Origin: Oegoconia quadripuncta
Lineage: Eukaryota; Arthropoda; Insecta; Lepidoptera; Autostichidae
Direction of reading: 5' to 3'
Assembly (NCBI GenBank): GCA_949316235.1
Contig: OX438744.1
Location: 3,596,001-3,660,000 of the forward strand
DNA: 64,000 bases
In this document: piece by piece, positions 10,245 through 20,742 of the stretch
Layout: every line of letters starts with the position of its first letter
Numbering within the stretch: the stretch's first letter is position 1
Program-made: the position numbers and the translations under genes
Notes under the pieces: generated by a model
Seen by the model: the letters and a program-made list of their open reading frames with translations, nothing else
Databases searched by the model: none
Told to the model about the DNA's origin: nothing

Positions 10245-10483
10245 CTAAAAAATTCTATCGAAGTCCCCTTCACACGCCTTAGAATTTTTATTTCTCAGGC
10301 ATGGAGGTTTCCTCACCATGATTTCCTTCACCGTTTTAGAGCAGTCGGATAAATACGCATAAGTAATTAAATTTAATTTAAAAACTAATTGATACATGGC
10401 CTGCCTGGGAATTGAACCCGGACCTCCAAACACGTACCTCCCAAACTGGGAGATCGCGTCGTAACCGCTGAGCCACCGACGCT
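10245..10483 (-). repeat. SINE D copy 1
   Basis: Long tRNA-derived lepidopteran SINE, reversed. On minus, the head has GGTGGCTCAGCGGTTACGAC and a B box in GTCCGGGTTCAATTCCCAGG. The body reads TTATCCGACTGCTC...GGTGAAGGAAATC. The 62-codon ORF inside is SINE sequence, not a gene. Confidence 0.85.
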
Positions 10484-10914
10484 ATTAACGTATAGGAAAT
10501 TACAAATAATAATGTATACGTAGCAATATTTTTCCAAGTTTCATCTGAACCATCCAAGTGAGAACCACGTTCGATCTTGCGCTGAAAACAACTTGAATTT
10601 ATTAAAGTGGAATAGTAAAAGGAATATTTACAAAAAGGCCGCTATGGAGGCGCCCACGCTTCGTCCGGGAAATCAAACTTGCAGCATATTTTTCAAGCGT
10701 TGCTTATAGCTTGGCGAAGTTCAGTGATGCAACTTTTAAATATTTATGAAGTGTTCCGCGGTACTTAAATCGACTTGCCATTAAATGCGAAAGTCTCAAG
10801 TATAATCTCTTAAAACGGTTCGATAGGTAAGGTACCAGAATAAGTTATGTATAAAGTGAGATCTATTTGGCTTGTAAATATGTAATGTATACTTCAAATG
10901 AATAATTTTGGCTG
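10484..10914. other. No recognised feature
   Basis: No family-like ORF or repeat pair identified. Confidence 0.4.
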
Positions 10915-11240
10915 TTTTTTTTTATGCATAACGGGTTAGCGTCTCAATCACACCTGATGTTAAGTGAAGATGAGGCCGCAGGTGGAAGCATACTGACCCG
11001 GAAACCCCACTCTATTTGGGACACTGGCTATCTTATCTCTGACAACCGGAACACAACACTGCTATTAACATTGCTGTTTGGCGGCAGATTTAGATAAGAT
11101 GGTGGTAGCTAGCCAAGTGGACATTTAAAATGCTCTACCACCAACCAAACCGAGTACTAAACATGTACCCCGCTGCGGATCGAACCCGCGACCCCCGAAT
11201 CGTAAACCCTATGTTGATTACATTGAGCCACGGAGGCGGC
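10915..11240 (-). repeat. SINE A copy 3
   Basis: Essentially full length (about 326 bp) and a good reference. On minus: head CCGCCTCCGTGGCTCAATG, B box within GCGGGTTCGATCCGCAG, body, GGGTTTCCGGGTCAGTATGC, and the TTATGCATAAAAA-type tail. Confidence 0.95.
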
Positions 11241-11346
11241 TGTGATTTCAAATAAATCTTTGAATATTTTTTTTATTTTTTTTTTATTGATTTGCTTTTA
11301 GGAGAACTTACAGCTAATACATAAGATATCATATGAACATTGTATA

Positions 11347-11609
11347 CACCGTGTAACGGTTAAGTGTAGTCATATTTTAAGGGCTTGTTCTACCCATCAA
11401 TACGAACAACTTTTACTATGGGGGCAACTTCGAAATCGCGAAAAAAAAATCAGCTGTTCCATAGAAAATTTCAATAACCTCCCGATGCAATGTATGAAAC
11501 AGCTGATTTTTTTTTCGCGATTTCGAAGTTGCCCCCATAGTAAAAGTTGTTCGTATTGATGGGTAGAACAAGCCCTTAAAATATGACTACACTTAACCGT
11601 TACACCTTG
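11347..11609. mobile_element. 263-bp palindromic MITE (copy 1)
   Basis: Two arms of about 117 bp are near-perfect reverse complements (GTAACGGTTAAGTGTAGTCA inward, then CTATGGGGGCAACTTCGAAA). They surround a loop of about 29 bases. TATA flanks both ends (11343-11346 and 11610-11613). The copy at 31761-32023 has the same length and differs at only a few positions. The 80-codon ORF on minus is a by-product of the palindrome. Confidence 0.93.
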
Positions 11610-11789
11610 TATAAAAATGCCAATTACAAGTTCCCACATGTAAATTAGGAAAGTTAAGAAGAAGAGAAAGTAATAACAGAATTATCTCAATTAATCAACG
11701 TATCACGACACTGAATCACTACTTCATCATCATCATATCAGCCGCAGGATGTCAACTACTGTCCAGAGAAGTCCAGGATCACTAGCTAA

Positions 11790-12068
11790 TGACGACCTGT
11801 TTGGTGTAGTTGTTAAAAACTCTGACCACTATACCATATGATCGCGGATTTAAATCCCGCTAGAGGCATATGTTTGCGTGATGAATACGTACATGTGTAC
11901 CCGAGTGATGGATATTTTCATTTATAATATGCATTTATTTACAAAAAAAATATGTATTTATGTAGTATATCAACCATCTGATATCCACAACACAAGCCTA
12001 TAGTTGCTTACTGTGGAACCAGATGGCGCTGTGTGTATGTCTAAGGATATTTATTATTTATTTATTTA
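11790..12068 (+). repeat. SINE C copy 1
   Basis: tRNA-derived head GACGACCTGTTTGGTGTAGT (A box TGGTGTAGTTG) and a decayed B box (GCGGATTTAAATCCC). Then GTTTGCGTGATGAATACG, ATCAACCATCTGATATCC, GATGGCGCTGTGTGT, and an ATTTATT tail. Confidence 0.9.
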
Positions 12069-12243
12069 ATGACAATTTTATCATAAAAGCAGAATAATCA
12101 TTGAAAAAGGGCGAAATCATCTTCATCAAACTTATTAGCACACACGTTCCAAAAAAAAAAATTTTTATTGCACTAGAATTAGAAGGTAGTTTTCTTTAGA
12201 AAGTCAAAATTGTTCGAAAAAATCATCGTCGAACTTGGAACTT

Positions 12244-12295
12244 TAGTTACACAATTATAATTTATAATTTATAAATTATAATAGTGTAACTATCT
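12244..12295. repeat. AT-rich palindrome
   Basis: TAGTTACAC...AATTATAATTTATAA is mirrored as TTTATAAATTATAAT...AGTGTAACTA, giving arms of about 23 bp with almost no loop. Confidence 0.75.
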
Positions 12296-13530
12296 ATGTA
12301 GGTATATTTGTAGCGTTGCTTTATTGTGTCTTGTTGTTTTGTTCTAGATTGGATCAACTTCAAATGGAGTTACATTAATGAACACTCGTTAAAGCTCTGT
12401 CAACCGATTATCTGCAATGATGTCACTCCCATGACTGGCTTGATGCTGGCAGAATCCTGAAAAGGATAGCCACTCCTTAAAATAATTGAATTGACTGCTA
12501 TTTTGAACCTGAGAGTACAAACAGCAACACACTTAATGATACATTTTTTTCCTGACATATTGCAGGAAAGAGACTCGCATTTGACGTTGACAGTTATGAA
12601 TCCTAGCTAGTGGCTAAGCAACTTAACTTAATTTCGTCGGGTTGTTAAATCGGGTAAATTCGGTTATAGAGCCGTTTGTTTTCGTTTTACATTAATCAGA
12701 CATATTACTCGGTACTGTTTTATCGACTGTCATAACAACACACTCTAAATAAAAGCCATCGTTTATCATTATTATTTTATTCACATTATTTTTATTTTAT
12801 GTGCAACATTGTGTTGGTAAATGGTGTTGGTCTTAATTAGACATGAAGCGCGATTGACTGCTCGACCAAGTTATAGGGGTTGCTAATTTGCTCTAGTTAG
12901 ATATGTTTTTAAATTTATTGTTGAACTCTAAATTAAGGCTAATTTATTGTTGCTTGTCTAGTAGATAAAACAGAGTTGCAATACGACCGAATTACGAATT
13001 ATTCCTTTGGATAACTTGCGACTACATCGAAATTAACAGACGTATCTCTATCCCTTTCGAACAGTAATATTGTCTCTCAGTTCCGTCTTTAATGGGCAGT
13101 TAATGTTGCTGTTTGTACATAAAATTTTAAATTCTTATTTATTGCCTTTGAGTTTAAATTTTTAAAAACAATTTTAGACGCGTAGTCGGATTTAAGATTT
13201 TATTTAATTCACTTACTCTGTGCCCAGCTCAGTTCGTGATTATCCGCAGGTACTCTAAAATATTGAGCATTTACCTAATTGGTATTCGTTTCGGCCTTCG
13301 ATGTGGATCTCAAAGCATTTTTCAGCCAAAATGTATTACGTTAGTCGAACTCGTTAAATTTTTCATTTTCTGTAACTTACTTAATACATGATATCTCTAT
13401 GCCAAAAATGACGTTCTGATTTTTGACGAAATATTTTCTTCATCCAAGTTGAACTGGGTCAAGCAACCCTTTGAAAGATAGTTCTACCACTTCATCCAAT
13501 CCGAAATGTGTTTTTTTTTGTTTAGACCTA
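12296..13530. other. No recognised gene; possible host intergenic DNA
   Basis: One of the longest stretches here without an identifiable repeat. No ORF reaching 60 codons, no splice-bounded coding block and no RNA gene seen. Confidence 0.45.
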
Positions 13531-13780
13531 CATACAGTGCAATCTATTTCCACAGTAAGCAACTATAGGCTTGTGTTGTGGATACCAGATGGTTGATATA
13601 CTACATAAATACATTTTTTTTTTGTAAATAAATACTTATTTTAAATGAAAACATCCATAACTCGGGTATAAATGTCCGCATTCATCACACAAACATATGC
13701 CCCCAGCGGGATTCGAACCCGCAACCTTTTGGTATAGTGGCCAGAGTTGCTAACCACCACATCAAACAGGTCGTCATTGA
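13531..13780 (-). repeat. SINE C copy 2
   Basis: Reversed. In the minus sense it has the ACCTGTTTGATGTGGTGG head, B box in GCGGGTTCGAATCCCGC, and CAACCATCTGGTATCCACAA. It lacks the microsatellite 3' tail. Confidence 0.9.
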
Positions 13781-14102
13781 TTGATCACAAATACCTCCCA
13801 TCTGAAAAACCAACAAACAACGATAATATTAACTACTATCCACAATATACCACAGTTCCAGCGCAGACTAATGGAATTGTTTAATTTGTGTCAGTCTAGT
13901 CGCCACCTCTGTGTTCACAAGCTGCCCCTGTAGGCAACTTAGTGCCTTCAATTGGAAACAACCAGGGCCGACTGTTTACCTTATCCTCGGAAACATCAAA
14001 ATCATAGAATGAAAATGCGTGTAGATAAGAACTTACAATATCAATGTCAAGTGGCAAATAGATGAGTTTGACATGTAGATTCCATTATTATGAAATAATT
14101 AC
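13781..14102. other. No recognised feature
   Basis: No family-like ORF or repeat pair found. Confidence 0.4.
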
Positions 14103-14348
14103 CGATACACTTCTCGTCGAAAATTAAATTTCCATCCACATCACCTGGATGAGTGGAAGTCTACCACTGTACGTTTCTCAAGAAACTTCTTACCACGTAC
14201 AACCATCCTGTGGAACGGACTTCCGGCAACGGTATTCCCGAACGAGTACGACATTGGAACCTTCAAGAAACGAGCCTACACCTTCCTCAAAGGCCGGCAA
14301 CGCATCTGTGACCCTTTTGGTGTTGCGGGTGTCCATGGGCGGCGGTGA
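14103..14348 (+). pseudogene. CR1/Jockey-type LINE ORF2 C-terminus (5' truncated)
   Basis: 82 open codons from CGA to [21 protein letters not shown], then [45 protein letters not shown]. This block after the RT domain is highly conserved among lepidopteran elements. The reading frame differs from that of the longer overlapping ORF starting at 14149, which is a shadow. The coding part is intact, but RT and endonuclease are absent, so it is dead on arrival. Confidence 0.85.
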
Positions 14349-14409
14349 TTGCTTTCCATCAGGTGACCCGCATGCTCGTTTGCCGCCCTCTCATATAAAA
14401 AAAAAAAAA
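14349..14409 (+). repeat. 3' UTR and poly-A tail of the LINE above
   Basis: Short UTR with CATGCTCGTTTGCCGCC, then CTCTCATAT followed by an A run at about 14396-14409. Confidence 0.85.
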
Positions 14410-14874
14410 TACCTATTCGCTTTTAATTAATAGTACATGTATGTTGTAAGATTCTTTTATATGTGTAGAAAAGTCTGTACCAGGAAGATCCACTCTTCCT
14501 TACCTAACAAGAATGTTACGTAGCAAACATAATAGGACAGCACTAGAAATGAAATGGTTATACACTAACTTAGTTTAATTAATAACAACAATGAGCATGT
14601 ATGTATGTGTATTTGTGTCAAAGGATATTTGTGTTTCTCACATGCTCGGGTCCTCTTTGGCTCGGTAGCGTTCAATCTTAACGAGCCGAGGTAGTGCTTT
14701 GCTCGAGCTCGTTCCGGGGTACCTGGCAGCGGGGTAATTATACGCGGCCGCAAAGCTTAACACTGTCAGTGTAAACTGAGCTGCCATACGGTAGCGTGCC
14801 CATACATTGCGCAGACGGTCTAAAGGTTGAAGTGTTCAGTGTATTCAGTAAAAAGGTTCAGTGAAGTGTTCAAT
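14410..14874. other. No recognised feature
   Basis: 14640-14760 is unusually GC-rich for the window, but no repeat partner or coding family is recognised. Confidence 0.4.
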
Positions 14875-15173
14875 GGCTCAATGTAAGGTTTACGAATCGG
14901 AGGTCGTAAATTCCATCCCCAGCGGGGTATACTAAACGTACTCGGTTTGGTTGGTAGTAGGACATTTTAAAATGTCTACCTGTCTAGCTACCACCATCTG
15001 ATCTAAGTCTGCCGCCAAAGCGCAATGTTGTGTTCTGTTTGTCAGAGATAACATAGCCAGTCCCTCAAATAGGATGGGGTGTCCGGGTCAGTACGCTTGC
15101 ACCTTCGGCCTCATCTTCACTTAACATCAGGTGTGATTGAGGTCAAAAGCTAACCCGTTGTGCATAAAAAAAA
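14875..15173 (+). repeat. SINE A copy 4
   Basis: Head has lost about 12 bases (GGCTCAATGTAAGGTTTACG). The B box is mutated (GTAAATTCCATCCCC). The body and the TTGTGCATAAAAAAAA tail are intact. Confidence 0.9.
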
Positions 15174-15303
15174 TCTTCATGAGCTCGACTAGTGCTCAGC
15201 TAGGATGAATGCTCCTGATCAGAACTTTTTTACATTTATCGAAGAAATAACCTACAAACAGAAACTTTTCGATGTTTCTTATAGTAGTAATATATATCAT
15301 ATA

Positions 15304-16373
15304 CAGTGTGGAAAGATAAGTCGGGCCCTGGAGGGAAACTACCTTAAATCCTTAAGCTGGCTCATTTTACTTAAAGGAGACATTCCTTTATTTTTAAAAA
15401 GAAACAAAACTGCATTCAAGGATTTTCTAAAACTCGCTTGCCTCGCCCGGGACTCGACCCAACTAAAATTAAAAAACAAACACTCCCTATTTTATTATAC
15501 TAATCGATAGTATTATTATTCAGGATAAAATTTCTCTAACAAACATTTGGTCTTAAAAATAAAAATGATCGTTAAATCTAACATTAACTTTATTTTAATA
15601 TCAATTTGTTACACTACTGTTACTTTGTTTTTCTAAATGGTGGTTGTCTTTCTGGATACCTCTCGCGATATCACTGCAGAGCTAAATCGTAGCTCTTGTT
15701 GCGAACAAAGTAAGCTACTAATAAATCGAATTGTTCTTGATACGCCATTATTACACAATTACGTAAGGGAAGCAATACTGAATAAAATCTGTTGATAAAA
15801 ATATTCAAAAATTCGTTCGAATTTTAAATTTCTGTCCCGCATTGCAAACAAAGTCAAACGTTCCATTTTTAAACTTCTCCACTTACCGCTTCGGATCATG
15901 TAAGAACGACATGTGCATAGAGGTATTACTACCATTAAACGACTTTCTTATCGAAGATTTCAACAAGGTACTTAGCGATAAATTAGCAAGCGTGTACTTC
16001 ATACGAAGTCTTCCAAGAATCATCTCTCCAACATTCAAATGTTGGAGAGATGAGAGAACTGTTATGTGTCTTTTACTTATTGAAAGTGAACAGTAAGTAC
16101 GAGATGTTCACTTTCCAGAGTAAGACCAAATGTTTGTTAGAGAAATTTTATCCTTAATAATAATACTATCGATTAGTAGAATAAAATCGGGAGTGTTTGT
16201 TTTTTTAATTTTAGTTGGTTCGAGTCCCGGGCGAGGCAAGCGAGTTTTAGACAATCTTTGAATGACGTTTTGTTTCTTTTTACAAATAAAGGAATGTCTC
16301 CTTTAAGTAAAATGAGCCAGCTTAAGGATTTAAGGTAGTTTCCCTCCAGGGCCCGACTTATCTTTCCACACTG
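15304..16373. mobile_element. 1,070-bp fold-back TIR element
   Basis: Inverted arms of about 250 bp (15304-15560 and 16122-16373) read inward from CAGTGTGGAAAGATAAGTCG, with TATA on both sides (15300-15303 and 16374-16377). The arms are related in sequence and order to one side of the 441-bp element at 3563. Each arm contains, in its inner-to-outer sense, GGTTCGAGTCCC, a B-box match, inside the GCAAGC block. The unique centre has an 84-codon ORF (15842-16096) of no recognised family and a nested 32-bp palindrome at 16021-16052. No transposase is visible. Confidence 0.88.
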
Positions 16374-16756
16374 TATATTGTAGAAATTGAAGAATTGTGT
16401 TATGATAACATAATAACGATTTCGCAGAAATTCTATAACGGCGATACTTTCAGATAAGTGTTATATTTTATAAAATTGCTCACGTGGCTAGAATTTCGAT
16501 AAACTGAAGCTGTTTGTACTCTACGAGAGGTACATTATCATCTGCGGTTTTAAAATTATTGTCACATGACAAACAAATGGCATATTGTTGGAATAGCAAA
16601 ATAATCCGCGGTTGAAGTTTTGCTGAGTACCCTCTCAGAAACCGTGAGCGTCACTTCGGCTATATCCCCTAAAATATTTTACTAAATAAGTTATTAATTT
16701 CAATAAAATCTTTTCGTATTTATAATTAGAAAAGAGGGCAATGTTTTTGGAGCATG
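16374..16756. other. No recognised feature
   Basis: No ORF, repeat partner or RNA gene identified. Confidence 0.4.
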
Positions 16757-17215
16757 TATTTATGTAAGTAAATATATATGTAATTAAATATGTATTTAAG
16801 TTTGTATGTAAATTTGTATGTAAGTATGTTTGTAAGTATGTATATAATCAATCAATCAAATACGCTTTATTGTTTAAATAAGGAAGGTACATTTAAATGT
16901 CTTATAGATACTACAAATTAGGCGGCCTTATCGCTAACAGCGATCTCTTCCAGGCAAAGTATATAAGTATGTATGTAAGTTTGTATCGAAGTATGTGTGT
17001 AAGTATATATGTAAGTATGTATCTAAGTATGTAAGTATGTACGTAAGTTCCTATGTTACCTCCTGTAGCCTAAATGGTTTGATCGCTGTTGAAGTATAAC
17101 GTGTCGTTCGATTCGTCTCGATCCCCAGAGTGTTATAGGATATTTATAAAAAAAAAAACCAACTTGACGACCGCGAAATACAAAATATGCTGTCGAGTTT
17201 TTAAACAGTTATTTT
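16757..17215 (+). repeat. Repeat family M with expanded GTAAGTAT microsatellite
   Basis: 17040-17215 carries the family M body: TTACCTCCTGTAGCCTAAA, GATTCGTCTCGATCCCC, then CAAAATATGCTGTCGAG. The other members at 18200, 33592 and 49028 have only a short GTATGTATGTATG stretch before that body. Here it has grown to roughly 180 bp of imperfect GTAAGTAT units, split by a LINE tail at 16847-16962. Confidence 0.75.
16847..16962 (-). repeat. LINE 3' end inserted in a microsatellite
   Basis: Minus sense: CTGGAAGAGATCGCTGTTAG, GCGATAAGGCCGCC, a TTTAAACAATAAAGCG poly-A signal region, then a GATTGATTGATT tail. It interrupts the GTAAGTAT array and is only the UTR, so it is a severely 5'-truncated insertion. 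Confidence 0.8.
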
Positions 17216-17559
17216 ATAAAGGAAAGCTTAGCATCAGCGATGTGTCGTTTCCGGGAACTTCTCTATAGTGAGTATATCCCCAGTAAAGTTTCCCGGAACG
17301 TATTCGCTAAGCGATAACATTTGAAAAGTGTTCAGGAAAAGGCAATATTCTCATAACATCGCAAGCTCTGATATAAAGAAATTTAATGTTATCTTTCTTG
17401 CTAGGTAAGCTCTTGAAGCTCGAGGAAATAGAGATACCCAATGTTTCTGAGAAATTTTAGTTCGTTATAAACGCCATTAAATTTATTGTTAAAGACTTGT
17501 CTCGTACTTAATAGATATATAAAAACTGATATTCTGTAGTCCATTACCAAAGTACATAC
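17216..17559. other. No recognised feature
   Basis: No family-like ORF or repeat pair. Confidence 0.4.
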
Positions 17560-17825
17560 ATACCTAACGTTACGACCTCTATCCCAAATGGAGTGGTCAG
17601 AGATAACCCAAACAATAGTGTTTGTGTGTTCAAAATATTAAAAGTTTGATTAAAACAATATCCACTGTTCACCTTGTGAAATATACATAAATGCACACGT
17701 GACAGGGAGTGAGCCCATCGCCGTTGAAACATGCAAAACTATATAGATGTTTTTTGGTGGAAAGTACCTTAGTCGCCTTTTACGTCACCCAAGGGAAGAG
17801 ACGGGTTGGTTCTATTCTATTTGAG
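17560..17825 (-). repeat. Probable old lepidopteran LINE relic
   Basis: Reading minus, TCTCTTCCCTTGGGTGACGT followed by AAAAGGCGACTAAGG resembles a block found in many moth LINE copies. The plus-strand GTGGTCAGAGATAACCC near 17590 also fits. It is too decayed for a domain call. Confidence 0.35.
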
Positions 17826-18154
17826 TGTCGAAACCACAAAGCACTCCTGAGCATAGCACAGCACACTAAGGTATAGTGCATATTTTGTATTTGTTTGTAT
17901 AGCTAGTGCGGTATTTTCGGAACTTTCCTGGGCACAATCGAAACTGGCTGGAAGTATTCCTAAACAGGAAAATAACGGTAATATAGGAACGATATATCAC
18001 TAACAGATATCTCAGTGTCAGATATCTAATTTCATGATAAGGGCAAAAAGACCGACCACCTACCTGATGAGAACTTATCACCATCGCTTATAGACATTCG
18101 AAATAACGGAATATTCGCGTAATATACGTTGTGTTTTATTCGATTTTTAACCGG
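17826..18154. other. No recognised feature
   Basis: Nothing identifiable on either strand. Confidence 0.4.
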
Positions 18155-18199
18155 CTACCAAAAAGGAAGAGGTACTATGTTCGTATGTGTGCATTTTTT

Positions 18200-18403
18200 A
18201 CCCGACAGCCCCAAAAACGAGGGTTATGTTTTTCGAGTGTATGCATGTATGTAGATAGATACCGATTTTGAAGTGCACGGTATCTTTTGATTCGTCTTGA
18301 TTTGTAGAGTGTCATAGGACGCCAACATTTTATGGAAAAAAATCCAACATGGCTCCCGCAATACAGAATATTCTGTCTAGTTTTTTTTTTATTTAAATAC
18401 TTA
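18200..18403 (+). repeat. Repeat family M (copy 2)
   Basis: TACCCGACAGCCCCAAAAAC, GGTTATGTTTTTCGAGTGTA, the TGCATGTATGTAG stretch, GAAGTGCACGGTATC and ACATTTTATGG in family order. It ends in T- and A-rich sequence next to SINE C. Confidence 0.7.
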
Positions 18404-18682
18404 AATAAATAAATAAATAAAATAAATAAATATCTTTGCACATACACACAGCGCCATCTAGTTCCACACTAAGCAACTAGGCTTGTATTATAGATACCAG
18501 ATGGTTGATAAACTACACAAATACATTTTTTTTTGTAAATAAATACATATATAAATGAAAAATATCCATAACTCGGGAACACATGTCTGTATTCATCATA
18601 CAAACAAATGCCCCTAGCGGGATTCGAACCCGCGACCTTTTGGTAAAGCAGCAGAGTTTCTAACCACTACACCAAACAGGTA
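18404..18682 (-). repeat. SINE C copy 3
   Basis: Full-length reversed copy with an AAATAAAT-repeat tail at 18404-18430. On minus: B box in GCGGGTTCGAATCCCGC, head ACCTGTTTGGTGTAGTGG. Confidence 0.92.
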
Positions 18683-18753
18683 AATAGTTATTAAATGTAT
18701 AATACCCATAAGTTTTTTAATTGTTAACGGATCTTGATCTTTTTTATTTCATA

Positions 18754-19011
18754 GGGTTTATACCCACGGTGGTCTCTTTAATGAAGTCGGATGTCTTGCA
18801 AATTTTTTGCGTTTCCATCATGTCACAATTTGTGCGATACGTGGCCGGACTCCGTTAAAGAACTGGACCGCGATTCTCGTATACTCGACATTTCACTGAC
18901 GGTAGACACTGCGCAGCCTATCTCTCTCACACTTTGCGAGTGCAAAAGTGACAAACCTATTGATGTCTATGAACAGTCACATGTCGACGGCGCGAAATCT
19001 GGCCCCAGGTA
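18754..19011 (+). other. Weak candidate exon (unrecognised)
   Basis: A pyrimidine-rich stretch ending TTTATTTCATAG|G at 18753 looks like a splice acceptor, and CCCCAG|GTAAGAG at 19012 is a strong donor. Between them, ATG at 18791 opens 73 codons (cysteine-containing, start MSCKFFAFPSCHNLCD, later LCECKSDKPIDVYEQS) in DNA richer in GC than its surroundings. A TGA lies two codons before this ATG, so it could only be a first coding exon with 5' UTR. No family is recognised, and chance is a serious alternative. Confidence 0.25.
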
Positions 19012-19110
19012 AGAGTTTTAATGATAGGAACCTCTTACTCTTTTAAAATAAATAATAACTAGAATGTTAAGAGATCGCTGCCTTGTTCCGATCATTTCGA
19101 GCAATTTGCT

Positions 19111-19384
19111 TTTTTTTTTAATATGAGAGGGCGGCAAACGAGCATGCGGGTCACCTGATGGAAAGCAATCACCGCCGCCCATGGACACCCGCAACACCAA
19201 AAGGGTCACAGGTGCGTTGCCGGCCTGTGAGGGAGGTGTAGGCTCGTTTCTTGAAGGTTCCAATGTCGTACTCGTTCGGGAATACCGCTGCAAGAAGTCC
19301 GTTCCACAGGGTGGTCGAACGTGGTAGGAAGTTTCTTGAGAAACGTACAGTGGTAGTCTTCCACTCATCCAGGTGATTATTCAA
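19111..19384 (-). pseudogene. CR1/Jockey-type LINE ORF2 C-terminus and poly-A tail
   Basis: Minus strand: [52 protein letters not shown] then stop at about 19169. A UTR follows and ends in the T run near 19111-19121. The fragment is truncated immediately upstream of HLDEW. Confidence 0.85.
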
Positions 19385-19948
19385 TGCAATGTTTTCATAT
19401 CGAAATGTTCGTTCAGCAAAATATTCTATCTCTAATCGTATATATTAATATTCAAAATAGAAAAAAATGAATACAAATAATTTATTTCAGCAGTTGACAC
19501 CACGTGGCTGATAATATGATGAAGATGAAATAATTTGTATAGAACTCAGCTCACAATGCTGTATCCGGCGTTAGCCTGCTGCACCATTATGGGCGGAATA
19601 ATCTAGAAGTTTTTATACTGGTTACGTCAATCAGACAACCTTTGGCTACGAATTTTGTTTTTATAAAATTTACCTAGTCCTGCTGGCGTAACGTACACGT
19701 ACGTACGCCGCGCATACTTCTCTACATGCTCTTTGTCGCGAACAGAATAATTGTAGCTACATAGCTCTTACACAACCATGTAGCTCAGCAGAGTGCGTAC
19801 TTGACTCGATAATGTTTATGTAGCTCTAGTTTTACCAGCGAACGCTATTAGTTTGTTTGTCTCTATTGTTATTTATATTTATTTTTCTATATTATTGTAA
19901 AAAACCCATATTTATAGGTACATCATAGCCTCTCCCATTGCCCCAATT
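19385..19948. other. No recognised feature
   Basis: 19690-19810 has scattered GTACGTACG-like motifs but no ORF or repeat partner. Confidence 0.4.
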
Positions 19949-20064
19949 CGGTTATCAGAGATAAGATAGCCAGTCCCCCAAATGTGTTGGGGTTTCCGGG
20001 TCAGTACGCTTCCACCTTCGACCTCATCTTCACGTAAGTACCAAGCCGTTGTGCATAAAATAAA
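19949..20064 (+). repeat. SINE A copy 5 (3' half)
   Basis: Starts at CGGTTATCAGAGATAAG, runs through GGGTTTCCGGGTCAGTACGC to GTTGTGCATAAAA. The head is missing, as in a 5'-truncated insertion. Confidence 0.88.
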
Positions 20065-20194
20065 AGAAGCCTTTATTATTTCCAGTATTTTTAAATTGAC
20101 ATTTAATAAATGATATCATGTATTAAACATTGAAATAAATGCTTGAAGTTTGAAATTTTATATATATTTATGGCAAAATTTTAAATAAATTCAG

Positions 20195-20238
20195 CTTAAA
20201 TAAGCTGATCGTGCACGGGTAAAACCGCAGGCGAGACT
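20195..20238 (+). mobile_element. Possible Helitron 3' end relic
   Basis: GCACGGGTAAAACCGCAGGC...GACTAG|T ends in CTAG followed by T, as Helitron 3' ends do, and resembles the GTCGCGGGCAACAGCTAG end at 45725. The 5' end was not found. Confidence 0.4.
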
Positions 20239-20590
20239 AGTGGTAATACAGAGCAAAATGTTGCTAACATTATTTCTCTTAATGGCTTCGTTTATTGCCT
20301 TTGCTTCTTCAATCGGTAAAGTGGTTTAGCGTTTGACCTCAATCACTCTCTGTAGTTGAGTGAATATAAGGCACATTAAATATTTGGTTTGCTTGTTACG
20401 TTTGCCTTTATTTCCATACTTTATATTCATTTTCATACGCACAACCGATTAAATATCAACAGGGCGCCGATCGCGCTAAGTTTGAACGATAATACCAAAG
20501 CTAAGCCATACCGTTACGTTAAACACATTTCGTATCGCTGTATAAATCATTTGAACGGAAATTAACCCAGTTTTTTTTAATACTAGTGGT

Positions 20591-20742
20591 TAACCGCCTC
20601 CGTGGCTCAATGTAAACAACATTGGGTTTACGATTCGGAGATCGCGGGTTCGATCCCCAGCGGGGTACATGTTCGGTTGGTGATAGGGCATTTTAAATGG
20701 TGTGATTGAGGTCAAGTACCAACCCGTTGTGCATAAAAAAAA
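20591..20742 (+). repeat. SINE A copy 6 with internal deletion
   Basis: A perfect head (CCGCCTCCGTGGCTCAATG, B box GGTTCGATCCC) joins directly to the 3' tail (GGTGTGATTGAGGTCAAG ... GTTGTGCATAAAAAAAA), losing about 175 bp of body. The joint falls at ATTTTAAAT|GG. Confidence 0.93.

Noticed and set aside
11397..11639. 80-codon minus ORF
   Set aside because: It lies across the palindromic MITE; the open frame follows from the symmetry.
14149..14430. 93-codon ORF starting [14 protein letters not shown] (also seen reversed at 19018 and 54077)
   Set aside because: Shadow frame of the LINE ORF2 C-terminus; the conserved protein is in another frame starting at 14103.
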